Assembly: GCA_963738325.1 (NCBI GenBank)
Contig: CAVTWD010000017.1
Coordinates: 124,001-188,000, forward strand
DNA from: CAVTWD01 sp963738325
GTDB lineage: Bacteria; Actinomycetota; Acidimicrobiia; Acidimicrobiales; Ilumatobacteraceae
Direction of reading: 5' to 3'
Length of the DNA: 64,000 nucleotides
Shown: positions 10,494-20,514 of the stretch, one piece after another
How the letters are laid out: each line of letters opens with the position of its first letter
Position numbering within the stretch: the stretch's first letter is position 1
Notes under the pieces: model-generated
Seen by the model: the letters and a program-made list of their open reading frames with translations, nothing else
What the model was told of the DNA's origin: nothing
The model's database searches: none
Made by a program: the position numbers and the translations under genes

Positions 10494-11477
10494 ATGGGCC
10501 CTCGACATGACGGAGCAAGCCGCTCCAGCAGCGGTCTCCTTCGCCAGTACCTCGACGAGATCGGGGCCGTGCCGTTGCTGACCGCCGCGGACGAAGTCGA
10601 CCTCGGTGAGCGGCTGGCCGAGGGTCGTGGCGCAGAGGCCGAGCTGGCCGCCAGCCCCGCTCCGGGCGTGGCGCGCCGCCGTCAGCTCGAACAGATGGTC
10701 CAGCGGGCCGCCGACGCGCGCCGCCGGTTCATCCAGGCGAACCTGCGCCTCGTCGTGTCCGTGGCCCGCAAGTACGAGTCGAGCGGGTTGCCGCTCCTCG
10801 ATCTGATCCAGGAGGGCAACCTCGGCCTCATGCGGGCCGTGGAGAAGTTCGACCACACCCAAGGGTTCAAATTCTCGACGTACGCGACGTGGTGGATCCG
10901 CCAGGCCATCGGCCGCGCCATCGCCGACCACGGCCGCACGATCCGCGTGCCGGGCCACGTTCGCGAGTCGTACAACTCGATCGACCGCAGCGTCGAGCGG
11001 CTCTCCGCCGCTCTCGATCGCCCGCCCACGCCGGCCGAGGTCGCGGCGGACACCGGCCTCACCGCGCAGCACGTCGAGCTGGCCCAGCGCCACCGCCGAC
11101 CGATCCTGTCGCTGTCGTTCAAGCTCGGCGAGGACACCGACGCCGAGCTCGGCGATCTCGTCGAGGACGTGGACGCCGAGGCGCCTTACGACGTCGCCGC
11201 CGCCGCCCTCGAGTACGAGGCGCTCCGGGCTCAGCTCGCCCGGTTGAACGAGCGGGAGCGGGCGGTCCTGGCCCTGCGCTTCGGGCTCGACGTGGACGCG
11301 CCCCGCACGCTGGCCCAGGTGGGCGACAGCTTCGATCTCACCCGGGAGCGGATCCGCCAGATCGAGGCGCGGGCGCTCGGGAAGCTGCGCCATCCGAGCG
11401 TCGCCCGCCTGTGGAGCGATCGCGGGGCGCATCCACGTCCGGCCGCTCGGCGGGTGGCCGGGCGCGGGCCAGGGTGA
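10494..11477 (+). CDS. Group 2 RNA polymerase sigma-70 factor
   Basis: A 327-residue sigma factor of the SigA/HrdB type with regions 1.2 to 4.2. Region 1.2 is LLRQYLDEIGAVPLLTAADE; region 2 contains FIQANLRLVVSVARKYESSG, LDLIQEGNLGLMRAVEKFD and FSTYATWWIRQAIGRAIADH; region 3 contains TIRVPGHVRESYN; region 4 ends with LTRERIRQIEARALGKLRHP. The long acidic N-terminal region 1.1 of a primary sigma is absent, and the true primary sigma lies at 35.6-36.9 kb, so this is an alternative group 2 factor, perhaps for stress or stationary phase. The last ~45 codons after GKLRHP overlap the 3' end of the convergent NUDIX gene, an unusually long overlap that may reflect an indel. Confidence 0.9.
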   Translation: MGPRHDGASRSSSGLLRQYLDEIGAVPLLTAADEVDLGERLAEGRGAEAELAASPAPGVARRRQLEQMVQRAADARRRFIQANLRLVVSVARKYESSGLPLLDLIQEGNLGLMRAVEKFDHTQGFKFSTYATWWIRQAIGRAIADHGRTIRVPGHVRESYNSIDRSVERLSAALDRPPTPAEVAADTGLTAQHVELAQRHRRPILSLSFKLGEDTDAELGDLVEDVDAEAPYDVAAAALEYEALRAQLARLNERERAVLALRFGLDVDAPRTLAQVGDSFDLTRERIRQIEARALGKLRHPSVARLWSDRGAHPRPAARRVAGRGPG

Positions 11478-11928
11478 CGAGCGCTCCGGCCGTCTCGTGT
11501 TGCAGCGGCGGCAGGTCGTCGGCCGCGAACCACCGGCACTCCTCGATCTCCGGCGAGCGCGGGGAGATGGCCTCGGGGTCCGCACCGGAGCCAGGACGGG
11601 CGGCGAAGATCACATCGACGCGCCGCGACCCCGGCTCCACCACCACGGCCGGCTCCCCCACGAGGTCGATGCGCAGCCCGACCTCCTCCAGGGTCTCCCG
11701 GCGGGCCGCGTCACGAGGATCCTCGCCGCGGGCGAGCAGACCTCCCGGGACCCCCCAGCGGCGCCGGTAGGTGTGGCGGACGAACAGCCGCGCTCCGTCG
11801 CCGCGCTCGACGACGCACATGGCGCCCACCGAGTAGCTCGGAGCCAGGGCGTGGACGATGGCCAGGCGCGCCCGCGTCGGCAGGCGGCGGAACACCCTGA
11901 GGAGCTTGCGGTGAACCGTGTCGATCAC
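11338..11928 (-). CDS. NUDIX hydrolase family protein
   Basis: A 196-residue protein with a NUDIX domain. The Nudix box is slightly modified and reads GLLARGEDPRDAARRETLEE followed by VG, matching GX5EX7REUXEEXGU. It would hydrolyse a nucleoside diphosphate-linked substrate with Mg2+; the substrate cannot be deduced. The chosen GTG at 11928 has GAGGAG 9 nt upstream, and its first bases overlap the TGA of the preceding phosphatase gene (GTGA, 11925-11928), implying translational coupling. The C-terminal tail beyond about residue 150 is basic and overlaps the sigma-factor gene in antisense, so the real end may be earlier if an indel is present. Confidence 0.8.
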   Translation of the reverse strand: MIDTVHRKLLRVFRRLPTRARLAIVHALAPSYSVGAMCVVERGDGARLFVRHTYRRRWGVPGGLLARGEDPRDAARRETLEEVGLRIDLVGEPAVVVEPGSRRVDVIFAARPGSGADPEAISPRSPEIEECRWFAADDLPPLQHETAGALVTLARARPPAERPDVDAPRDRSTGGRRSDGAASRAPAPRSGGSAPG

Positions 11929-12671
11929 GCGAACGATCTCCTCGCCGCGACCAGCTCGTCGAGCAGCTCGCGAGTGGCGCCGGCCACCGGCGTGCGCCGC
12001 GCCTCGTGCTCGTGCACCACGAGATCGCGATCGAACGCGTCGGCGACGACCGCGCCCGCCTCGGCGCACACAAGCAGCCCGCCGAGGTAGTCCCACGGGC
12101 CATGGGCGTTGCGGCTGCAGTCGACGAACCCGTCGAGCGTTCCGTCCGCCACCGCGCAAAGGTCGAGCGCTAGGGCGCCGAGCGCCCGGTACTGCTTCCA
12201 GCCGAGGTGGCGCGGCGGGTGGCCGGACAGGCCGACAATGCTCTGGCCAAGCGCGGTCGCCTTGGAGGGGCGGACGGGCGAGCCGTCGCGCCATGCCCCC
12301 TTCCCCCGCACCGCCTCGTACTGCCGGCCGTCGGCCAGGTCATGGACGACGGCGGCGAGCGGCCCTTCGGCGTCGAGCGCGCACAATGAAGTGGCGAACC
12401 ACGGGATGCCTCGATCGGCGTTGGTCGACCCATCGAACGGGTCGACCACCACGACCACGCGGCGCTCGGGCGCGCGCCGCCCGCTCTCCTCGGACAACAC
12501 GCCGAAGCCCGCCTCCTCCAGCACCTCCAGCGCGGCGGCGTCGGCGGCCAGGTCCGAGCGGTACTGGCCAGGGCGCGTCCCCGCCAAGCTCCAATCGTCG
12601 AGGCCACGGAGGGTGGACGCGACGGCGCCGGCGGCGCGGCGCAGCACGTCGAGCACGCCGGCGGGCTCCAT
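11925..12671 (-). CDS. Inositol monophosphatase family protein
   Basis: A 248-residue Mg2+-dependent phosphatase of the IMPase/FBPase-like superfamily. The metal-binding sites are visible: VLSEESG (Glu), DPFDGSTNADRGIPW (the DPIDGTxN motif) and the C-terminal GPWDYLGGLLVCAEAGAVV (the WDxAAG...EAGG motif). Substrates of the family include inositol phosphates, fructose 1,6-bisphosphate, histidinol phosphate and PAP; none is favoured here. A GTG at 12680 is an alternative start three codons upstream; neither has a strong Shine-Dalgarno. It is the first gene of a two-gene unit with the NUDIX hydrolase and is divergent from the next gene. Confidence 0.85.
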   Translation of the reverse strand: MEPAGVLDVLRRAAGAVASTLRGLDDWSLAGTRPGQYRSDLAADAAALEVLEEAGFGVLSEESGRRAPERRVVVVVDPFDGSTNADRGIPWFATSLCALDAEGPLAAVVHDLADGRQYEAVRGKGAWRDGSPVRPSKATALGQSIVGLSGHPPRHLGWKQYRALGALALDLCAVADGTLDGFVDCSRNAHGPWDYLGGLLVCAEAGAVVADAFDRDLVVHEHEARRTPVAGATRELLDELVAARRSFA

Positions 12672-12729
12672 CGCCGCCACGGTAGTGGCAGGCTGTGTCG
12701 GCCCGACCCCGACCGGAGGAGCACCCGGC

Positions 12730-13300
12730 GTGGCCTATATCGACGTGGCCGGTTTCGTCGCCGACCTCAAGGAGCACGCCGTCGACCACGGCTTCCACGT
12801 CCACGACGAGCGCCACTTCGTCGAGACCTACTCGCTGCGCCAGACGTGGGAGGTCGACCTGCATCCCGAGGAGGCGTGCAACGGCCCCATCGACCTCCAT
12901 CTCGCCCTCGACGTCGAGCCTCGCACCCTGCTGTCCTTCGATGACGAGGTGGCCAAGCTCGAGGAACCCGAGGAGACGCCGGCCGACAACTTCCAGTTCC
13001 CGCTCGATTTTCCAGTGGACGATGCCGCCCCTCCCCGATCCACCTGACCTCCTCGTGCTCGCCACCGAGCTGGCCGGTGTCGGTGGCCTCGAGTTGCCCA
13101 TCGAGGTGTCGGCGATCGACTCCTTCCCCTCCGTCACCGATGCCCCGGAACGCAGCCTCCAGATCGTCGCCAAGGTCGAGGTGTCGCTGGCGAAGGTCTA
13201 CGGCGGCGAGGAGGGCGAGCTGTGCGACACGCTCGACCGGTGCCGGTCGGTGAGCCTCTACCTGCTCGAGCGAGCGCCGGCATGGCTCGACGAAGCGTGA
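12730..13300 (+). CDS. Conserved-looking hypothetical protein (one frameshift)
   Basis: I do not recognise this protein. From the GTG at 12730, preceded by GGAGGAG 8 nt upstream, it reads VAYIDVAGFVADLKEHAVDH and continues acidic to LDFPVDD, where the frame then runs to an early stop at 13047. Removing one C in TTTTCC near 13010 gives LDFQWTMPPLPDPPDLL, joining smoothly to the downstream frame (VLATELAGVGGLELPIEVSA ... YLLERAPAWLDEA). The two open frames are therefore most likely one gene of about 190 residues. It is soluble, rich in Asp/Glu and His, with no signal peptide. It is followed by another small acidic protein, possibly co-transcribed. Confidence 0.6.
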
Positions 13301-13325
13301 ACCATCCCCCATCCAGGAGGCGTCC

Positions 13326-13589
13326 ATGAAAGTGCGGGAGCTGCTCGACGTCCTGCGGGACTACCCGGCCGACCTCGAAGTCGAATTGGTGGTCGTGTGC
13401 CCAGTGGACCGGGCGGGCGACCCCGTCGAGGTCGACCGTTACTCCGTCGGCGCGGTGCTCACGTGGCAGGACACCGACGAGAGCCCCGCCGAGCTGGCAT
13501 GGCTCGTCGGCGGCGAGGACGAGGATCTCGAGGCCTTTCTCGCTGCCACGGGCCTCGACAGCGAGCAGGAGGACGGCGAGGGCCTGTGA
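13326..13589 (+). CDS. Small acidic hypothetical protein
   Basis: An 87-residue protein beginning MKVRELLDVLRDYPADLEVE, with AGGAGG 5 nt before the ATG. The opening resembles short proteins in which a helix of the type VxELLxxLxxyPxDxxV precedes a beta-rich half, but no domain can be named. The C-terminus is strongly acidic (EDEDLEAFL, EQEDGEGL). It sits 25 bp after the preceding hypothetical gene and 48 bp before rpiA, so the three may form one transcript. Confidence 0.65.
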   Translation: MKVRELLDVLRDYPADLEVELVVVCPVDRAGDPVEVDRYSVGAVLTWQDTDESPAELAWLVGGEDEDLEAFLAATGLDSEQEDGEGL

Positions 13590-13637
13590 ATGGCGGCGCT
13601 GTTCGACGTCACGTACCAACCGATCCCGTAGCCGACC

Positions 13638-14343
13638 ATGCCGGCCGACGAGCGCGAGCAGTGGAAGCGGGCGGCGGCCGAGCACGCGACCACCTTCATC
13701 GAGGCGGGCATGGTGATCGGGCTCGGCACGGGGTCGACCGCGATCTGGGCCGTGCGCAAGGTGGCCGCGCTGCTGACATCCGGCGGGTTGCGCGACATCG
13801 TGGCCGTGCCCACCTCACGCGAGACCGAGAGCGAGGCGCGCCGCCTCGGCATCCCGCTGACGACGCTCGAAGCGCAGCCCGCCCTCGATCTCACCATCGA
13901 CGGAGCCGACGAGGTCGACCCCGGGCTACGGCTCGTCAAAGGCGGTGGCGGCGCGCTGCTCCGCGAGAAGATCGTGGCGCAGGCTAGCCGGCGAGAGATC
14001 ATCGTGGTCGACGAGGAGAAGCTCTCGCCCGCCCTCGGCACCCACCACGCCCTCCCCGTCGAGGTCGTGGCCTTCGGGCTCGGCCCCACCCGCCGGTTCG
14101 TCGAATCGCTGGGCGCGGCCCCCGCGGTGCTGCGGACGGATGGCGGCATTCCCTTCACCAGTGATGAAGGAAACGTGATCCTCGACTGCACCTTCGGCCC
14201 GATCGAGGATCCCGAGCGCCTCGCCGCCGCGCTCGTCGGGACGCGCCGCCGTCGTCGAGCACGGGCTGTTCCTCGGCCTCGCCACCGACCTGGTCGTGGC
14301 GGGACCGGCCGGGGTGCGCCACCAAGTCGCGCCCCGGACTTGA
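13638..14343 (+). CDS. rpiA: Ribose-5-phosphate isomerase A (one frameshift)
   Basis: Interconverts ribose 5-phosphate and ribulose 5-phosphate in the pentose phosphate pathway. RpiA motifs are clear: IGLGTGSTAIWAV (phosphate-binding loop), VPTSRETESEARRLGIPL, LTIDGADEVDPGLRLVKGGG (catalytic Asp and Lys) and GNVILDCTF. Near 14240 an extra base in GGGACGCGCC shifts the frame; the corrected end reads RAAVVEHGLFLGLATDLVV and stops with TGA at 14341-14343, giving about 234 residues, the normal length. The uncorrected frame runs on to 14543 with a basic, shadow-like tail. It converges with pgi (one base apart), so genes of the same pathway flank each other here on opposite strands. Confidence 0.9.
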
Positions 14344-14344
14344 G

Positions 14345-15978
14345 CTACCCGGTGCCGCGGCGGCGGGCGCGGTACCGGCGGATGAGGGCGTTGGTCGAGC
14401 TGTCGTGGCCGAGGGACGGCTCGGCGGCCGCCTCGAGCTCGGGGATGATGCTCGTGGCGAGGACCTTCCCCAGCTCGACCCCCCACTGGTCGAAGCTGTC
14501 GATGTCCCAGAGGGTGCCCTGCACGAACACCTTGTGCTCGTAGAGCGCCACGAGGGTGCCGAGGACGTGGGGGGTGAGCTCGTCGGCCAGGATCGTCGTG
14601 GTCGGCCGGTTGCCCTCGCACACCCGGTAGGGGATCTGCGCCGGGTCGGCCCCTTCGGCGGCGAGCTCGTCGGCCGAACGGCCGAAGGCCAGCGCCTGGG
14701 TCTGGGCGAAGACGTTGGCCATGAACAGATCGTGATGCGCGCCCAACGGGTTGAGCGACCGGCAGAAGCCGAGGAAGTCGCACGGGACGAGCCGCGTGCC
14801 CTGGTGGATCAGCTGGTAGAAGGCGTGCTGGCCGTTGGTCCCCGGCTCGCCCCAGATGACCGGCCCGGTCTCCCAGCCGACGACCCGGCCGGCCATGTCC
14901 ACGTGCTTGCCGTTGCTCTCCATCTCCAACTGCTGCAGGTAGGCGGGGAACCGGTGCAGGTACTGGTCGTAGGGCAACACAGCGACCGTCTCGGCCCCGA
15001 AGAAATTCGTGTACCAGACGCCGAGCAGCGCCATGAGGACGGGCAGGTTGCGCTCGAACGGCGTGGTGCGGAAGTGCTCGTCCATGGCGTGGAAGCCGGC
15101 CAGCATCTCGCGGAAGCGCTGGGGCCCGACGGCGATCATCGTGGAGAGCCCGATGGCCGAGTCCATCGAGTAGCGACCGCCGACCCAGTCCCAGAAGCCG
15201 AACATGTTGGCGGTGTCGATGCCGAAGCGCCGCGACCCGCTCGGCGTTGGTCGACACGGCCACGAAGTGCTCGGCCACCGCCGACTCGTCGCCGAGCGCG
15301 GCCAGGCACCAGTCGCGAGCCGTGTCGCGCGTTGGTGAGCGTCTCGAGCGTGCCGAAGGTCTTCGACGACACGATGAAGAGGGTCTCCGCGGGGTCGAGG
15401 TCGCGGGTCGCCTCGGCGAAGTCCGTGCCGTCGATGTTGGACACGAAGCGGAACGTTCGCGACCGGTCGCTGTAGTGCTTGAGAGCCTCGTAGGCCATCA
15501 CCGGCCCGAGGTCCGAGCCGCCGATCCCGATGTTCACGACGTTGCGGATGGGCTGGCCGGTGTGGCCGGTCCAGGACCCGCTGCGGACCCGGTCGGCGAA
15601 GGCGCTCATGCGCTCGAGCACGCCCTGCACCTCGGCGACGACATCGTCCCCATCGACGACGAGCGAAGTGCCGGCCGGCATGCGCAAGGCGACGTGCAGC
15701 ACCGCGCGGTTTTCGGAGACGTTGATGTGCTCGCCGCGGAACATGGCGTCGATGCGCTCGCGCAGGCCGCAGGCGTGCGCCAGTGCCACCAGCAGCCGGA
15801 TGGTCTCGTCGGTGGCGCGGTGCTTGGAGTAGTCGAGATAGAGCCCGGCGCCCTCGGCCACCATGCGCTCGCCCCGACCCGGATCAGACGCGAAGAGATC
15901 ACGCAGATGACGGTCGGCGAGCTCGGCGTGGTGGGCGGCGAGCGCGCGCCACTCCGGCCGCTCGGTGAGCGAGCTCAC
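14345..15978 (-). CDS. pgi: Glucose-6-phosphate isomerase (two frameshifts)
   Basis: Converts glucose 6-phosphate to fructose 6-phosphate. About 543 residues when two single-base insertions are removed, near 15332 (AACGCGCGACACG) and near 15235 (GCGCTTCGG). Landmarks in order: RPEWRALAAHHAEL, VSENRAVLHVALRMP, IGIGGSDLGPVMAYEAL, RFVSNIDGTDF, FIVSSKTFGTLETLTNA, FWDWVGGRYS, WGEPGTNGQHAFYQLIHQGT (Glu catalytic region) and QWGVELGKVLA. The start GTG overlaps the TGA of zwf (GTGA), marking the last gene of the ubiB-like-gnd-zwf-pgi operon. As this gene is normally intact in free-living bacteria, the breaks are best read as sequence errors. Confidence 0.9.
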
Positions 15979-17360
15979 GCCGAAGCCTCGACGGAAGGGT
16001 TGTGCCAGCCGCCGTAGTGGGCCACGAGCTTGTCGGCCTCGGCTGGCCCCCAGGTCCCGGGCTCGTAACGCAGCGCGGGACTGGCATCTTCGAGCACCGG
16101 GTCGACGATGTGCCACATGGCCTCGATCATGTCCTGCGTCGAGAACAGCATCTTGTTGCCGTGCATCGCGTCGGTGAGGAGACGCTCGTACGGCGGCTGT
16201 TCCTCCGGGGTGTGGCGCTGCGCGAACAGCTCGACGTCCTCGCCGAGGCGACGGTCGGGGTTGTACACCTTCGCACCGATCGAGATGGCGACCTCCTTGC
16301 CGATCGCGAAGCGGACTTTGTTCGAGTGCAACCTGCCGACGTCGGCCATGAGGTCCTGCGGGGGCGGCTTGAGGTCGACGATGACCTCGGTGGCGGTGAC
16401 CGGGAGGCACTTGCCGGCGCGGATGAAGACAGGGACGTTCGACCACCGCCAGCTGTCGACGTGCAGGCGGACGGCGGCGAAGGTCTCGACCGTCGACCCC
16501 CGCTTGACCCCCTTCTCCTGCTGGTAACCACGGAACTGGCCGCGCACCACGTCGGCGGGCCGCAACGGTCGCACGGCCTCGAAGACGCGGAGCTGCTCGC
16601 GATGCATCGGATCGGGCGTGTAGCTCGACGGCGCATCCATCAACAGGAGCGACACCATCTGCAACAGGTGGTTCTGCACGACGTCTCGGATCGTCCCGGT
16701 GGCGTCATAGAACGCGCCACGGTCCTGGACGCCGAAGTCCTCCGCCATCGTGATCTGGATGCTCTCGACGTAGTTCCGGTTCCAGAACGGCTCGAGGAAG
16801 GTGTTGGCGAACCGAAAGTACACGAGGTTCTCCACGGCCTCCTTGGCCAGGAAGTGGTCGATGCGGAAGATGTCGCGCTCGGGGAACACCCTCGTCACGT
16901 GGGCGTTGAGCTCGCGGGCCGACTCGAGGTCGTGACCGAACGGCTTCTCGATGACGACCCGGCCGCCGTCGGCCGAACCCGATGTCGCCAGCTGCTCGAT
17001 GACGAGCCCGAAGAGCACGGGCGGGATGGCGAGGTAGTGGAGGGGGTGCGCGGCCTTGCCGAGCTGGTGCCGCAATTCGGCGAAGGTGGCCTGGTCGCCG
17101 TAGTCGCCGTCGACGTAGCGCAGGAGCGTCATCAGCTTCGGGAAGGCGCTCTCGTCGATGCCCCACGCCGAGTGGGCCAGGCTGTCACGAGCGCGGTCCT
17201 TGAGTTGCTCAAGGCCCCAGCCCTGCTTCGCCACCCCGATGACGGGGAACTTCAACTGACCGTCGCGCACCATCTCCTGCAGGGCAGGGAAGATCTGCTT
17301 GTAGGCGAGATCGCCGGTGGCGCCGAAGAAGACGAGGGCGTCTGCTTTCGAGTCGATCAT
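15975..17360 (-). CDS. zwf: Glucose-6-phosphate 1-dehydrogenase
   Basis: Oxidises glucose 6-phosphate to 6-phosphogluconolactone with NADP+ (or NAD+). The 461-residue frame is intact. The N-terminus has the dinucleotide-binding loop FFGATGDLAYKQIFPAL. The active site is RIDHFLAKEAVENLVYFRFA, corresponding to the family RIDHYLGKE, and EKPFGHDLESA and DVVQNHLLQMVSLLLMDAP are also conserved. The start ATG overlaps the gnd stop (ATGA) and its own stop overlaps pgi, so three oxidative-branch and entry enzymes are translationally coupled. No 6-phosphogluconolactonase gene is in the operon. Confidence 0.95.
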   Translation of the reverse strand: MIDSKADALVFFGATGDLAYKQIFPALQEMVRDGQLKFPVIGVAKQGWGLEQLKDRARDSLAHSAWGIDESAFPKLMTLLRYVDGDYGDQATFAELRHQLGKAAHPLHYLAIPPVLFGLVIEQLATSGSADGGRVVIEKPFGHDLESARELNAHVTRVFPERDIFRIDHFLAKEAVENLVYFRFANTFLEPFWNRNYVESIQITMAEDFGVQDRGAFYDATGTIRDVVQNHLLQMVSLLLMDAPSSYTPDPMHREQLRVFEAVRPLRPADVVRGQFRGYQQEKGVKRGSTVETFAAVRLHVDSWRWSNVPVFIRAGKCLPVTATEVIVDLKPPPQDLMADVGRLHSNKVRFAIGKEVAISIGAKVYNPDRRLGEDVELFAQRHTPEEQPPYERLLTDAMHGNKMLFSTQDMIEAMWHIVDPVLEDASPALRYEPGTWGPAEADKLVAHYGGWHNPSVEASA

Positions 17361-18388
17361 GACGCCGCTCCCGAGGCCGGCTTCTCCTTGTGGCCACCGA
17401 ACTCGAAGCGCATCGCGGACAGGACCTTGTCGGCGAAGTCGGACTCGCCGCGCGACGTGAAGCGCTCGAACAGCGCCGTCGACAGCACGGGCGCGGGGGC
17501 TCCCTCGTCGATGGCCGCGAGCACGGTCCAGCGGCCTTCGCCCGAATCCGACACCCGGCCGGCGAAGTCGTCGAGCTGCGGGCTCTCCCAGAGCGCCTGC
17601 GCGGTGAGGTCGAGGAGCCACGAGGCGATGACGCTGCCCCGCCGCCACACCTCGGTCACGTCGCGCAGGTCGAACTGGTAGAGGTAGAGCTCGGGATGGC
17701 GCAGCGGCGTCGTCTCGGCGTCGGCCGCCCGGGTTCGCAGGCCGGCATCGGCGTGGTGGAGGACGTTCAATCCCTCCGCGTACGCCGCCATCAACCCGTA
17801 CTCGATCCCGTTGTGGACCATCTTCACGAAGTGGCCGGCGCCGCTCGGCCCGCAGTGCAGCCAACCCTGCTCCGCCGGTGACGGTTCGGCGCTTTCCCGA
17901 CCGGGCGTGCGGGGCGTGGTGCCGACGCCCGGGGCGAGCGCCTCGAACACCGGTTGCAGGCGGGCGACCGCGGCAGCGTCGCCCCCGATCATGAGGCAGT
18001 AGCCGCGCTCGAGGCCGAACACCCCGCCGCTCGTGCCGACGTCGACGTAGTGGAGTCCCTTGGCCGCCAACTCCCCCGAGCGGCGCAGGTCGTCGTGGTA
18101 GTAGGAGTTGCCCCCGTCGATCACGACGTCGTCAGAGGCGAGGAGGGGCACGAGCGTCGCCAGGGTCTCGTCGACGACCGCGGCGGGCACCATGAGCCAC
18201 ACCGCCCGCGGCACCTCCACCTTGCCGACGAAGTCCGCCCACGACGTCGAGCCCGTGGCTCCGTCGGCCACCGAAAGCGACACTGCTTCAGCCGAGAGGT
18301 CGTAGACGACGCAGTGGTGGCCGGCCCGTTCCAGCCGCCGCACCATGTTGGCCCCCATGCGTCCCAGACCCACCATGCCCAGCTGCAT
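17357..18388 (-). CDS. gnd: 6-phosphogluconate dehydrogenase, decarboxylating (short form)
   Basis: Converts 6-phosphogluconate to ribulose 5-phosphate and CO2. The 343-residue length identifies the short form of the enzyme, often NAD+-preferring. The N-terminus MQLGMVGLGRMGANMVRRLE is the Rossmann loop; VIDGGNSYYHDDLRR and HYVDVGTSGGVFGLERGYCL follow. The catalytic segment is GPSGAGHFVKMVHNGIEYGL (Lys, Asn and Glu). The start was placed at the ATG at 18388, with GGGGG 5 nt upstream, although the frame stays open upstream into the ubiB-like gene without a stop. Confidence 0.93.
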   Translation of the reverse strand: MQLGMVGLGRMGANMVRRLERAGHHCVVYDLSAEAVSLSVADGATGSTSWADFVGKVEVPRAVWLMVPAAVVDETLATLVPLLASDDVVIDGGNSYYHDDLRRSGELAAKGLHYVDVGTSGGVFGLERGYCLMIGGDAAAVARLQPVFEALAPGVGTTPRTPGRESAEPSPAEQGWLHCGPSGAGHFVKMVHNGIEYGLMAAYAEGLNVLHHADAGLRTRAADAETTPLRHPELYLYQFDLRDVTEVWRRGSVIASWLLDLTAQALWESPQLDDFAGRVSDSGEGRWTVLAAIDEGAPAPVLSTALFERFTSRGESDFADKVLSAMRFEFGGHKEKPASGAAS

Positions 18389-18477
18389 GCTCGACCCCCT
18401 GTCCACGAGCGGGCCCGGATTCGGAGCCCACGCTGCATTCTTGACCACCGCGTGCACGGACGCGCCGCCCGGGCCCA

Positions 18478-20514
18478 TCAGACGCGACGCTCCTCGCCCC
18501 TCGACGCGGCGCTGCCCCGGCCCCCAGCCCGGGTCCTCGTTGGCCGGCCCCCGGAGGACCTGGGCGATGCTGCGCATCTGCATGACCGACGCGATGATCA
18601 CGCCGAAGATCCCGACGATGGCGAGGGCCTGGCGCAGTCCCTCGGTATTGGCGAGACCCGAGGCCACGAGCAGCACCGCCGAGCTGAGCAGCCCGAAGGC
18701 GCCCACTGCGGCGAACAGCACACGGTCGAGCCAGCCCTCCACGACGCCGCGGTCCGCGCCCGCGTACCGCTCGACGCGCACGCCGAGGCGGCCGGCTCGG
18801 AGCGCGGCGGCGATCTCCTCGGTGTGGCCCGGGAGGGTGCGCAACGACGGGAGTGCCCGCGCGAGCTCTCGCTGGAGCTGGTCGCGGATGGCGCCCGTGT
18901 CGAGTTGGGTGAGGCTCGGCAGGAGGCGCTCGGCCTCACGGGCCAGGACGAAGTCGGGGTCGATCGTGCGCAACGTGCCCTCCAGCGTGAGCAACGCGCG
19001 CGAGAGCAGCGTGAGGGAGCGAGGTGGTCGCAACCCGTGGCGGCGCATCATGTCGAGCATCAAGGAGATGGCTCTGGGATCGAAGGTCCCGGCTACCAGC
19101 CCCTCCGACAGCACCACGGCGATGTCGGCTTCGAGGGCCCGGGTGTCGACAGCCTCGCCGTCGCGCCCGGCCCCCACCGAGCGCAGCGCTCGGGCGAGCA
19201 CGACGGGGTCGCGGAGCTGGAAGCCGATGGCCAGCTGTTGCATCGACTCGAGCAACAGCGGATCGAGGTAGCCCACCGAGCCGAAGTCGAGGAACCACAG
19301 CGTCCCGCGGTGGTCGACGAAGACGTTCCCGGGATGGGGATCGGCGTGGTACATCCCGTCGTGGAGCACCTGGCTGATGAACGACCCGAGCAGGCGCCGC
19401 GAGAGCACGAGCGGCGCGACCCCGCTGTCTTCGACCGCGGCGTGATCGGCCACCGTGGTGCCTTCCACCTCTTGCATGACGAGCACGCGTCGGGTCGTGA
19501 GCGATTCGTAGACGTTCGGCGCGTCGATTCCCTCCTCGTCGGAACGGTGTTCGCGGAACTGCTCGCCGTTCAGCGCTTCGCTCGTGTAGTCCAATTCCCG
19601 CTCCAGCGACTGGATCAACTCGTCGGCGAGTCCCCGCAGACCCACCTGGCGCGCGACGTCCATCCGGCGCTCGAGCATCCCGGCCGCCATGCGGAGGACG
19701 GCGGTGTCGCGCGCGCCACCGTCTCCTCGATGCCCGGGCGTTGCACCTTGACCACCACCGCCTGACCGGATCGCAACCGGGCTCGATGGGTTTGGCCAAT
19801 GGATGCCGACGCCAGTGGTTCCCAGTCGAACTCGATGAACTCCTCGTCGATGCGGGCGCCGAGCTCGCCCTCCACGACCTCGCGTACCTCCTCGGGGGGC
19901 ACGGGCCGAACCGACGACTGCAACGAGGAGAGCTCCGTGGTCATGGCCTCCGGCAGCAGGTCGGTTCGCGTCGAGGCGATCTGCCCGAACTTCACGAACA
20001 TCCCGCCGCAGTCCTCGAGCGTGAGACGCAAGCGGCGCGCGAACTCCGGCGTTCCCATGCGCGACACCGAGGCGTAGCGCCACTCGGTGATGCCGCGGGC
20101 GCGGGCGTAACCGACGATCTCACGGAAGCGGCCGAAGGGCGCCATCCGTCGCCGCAGCGCCGCCACGGGGTGAAGGAGCCACTGCCAGCGGTGCCGGTGC
20201 GTCCGGTGCGGGCGCAGCACGACGTCGAGGATGATGCTGGCCACCATGGCCGCCATGACCCCGAACGCGAGGGTGAGGAAGGTGAGGTCACCGAGGTTGC
20301 TCGTCTCCTGGATGAGCGCCGCCGCGATCAGCCCGAAGATCCAGCCGACGAAGCCGGCCACGAGGGCTCGGCGCCAGCCCCGCCGCACGCCGAGGATGCG
20401 ACCGCTGAGCCAGCCGACGATCACGGTGTAGGGCACGCCGAAGACGAGGAACTGCCAGAAGGTGATCTCGATGTGGACCTGGACCCCGTAGATCACCGGG
20501 ACTTCGTAGCGCAT
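18478..20514 (-). CDS. ABC1/UbiB-family atypical kinase with N-terminal membrane helices (frameshifts)
   Basis: A member of the ABC1/ADCK/UbiB atypical protein-kinase-like family. The N-terminus (20514 to about 20200) holds three hydrophobic segments (FWQFLVFGVPYTVIVGWL, ALVAGFVGWIFGLIAAAL and one after NLGDLTFL). The kinase core follows: MFVKFGQIASTRTDLLP (the KxGQ motif), QAVVVKVQRPGI, MYHADPHPGNVFV (catalytic loop) and LDFGSVG (metal-binding Asp). Two hydrophobic helices close the protein. An indel near 19710 shifts the frame after RPGIEETVAR; another is likely near the 3' end, because the frame runs into gnd without a stop. The end at 18478 is a TGA in the next frame and is an estimate. 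It is the promoter-proximal gene of the gnd-zwf-pgi operon. Confidence 0.78.

Noticed and set aside
16002..19765. Long plus-strand open frames opposite zwf, gnd and the ubiB-like gene
   Set aside because: They are shadows of clearly identified genes on the minus strand.
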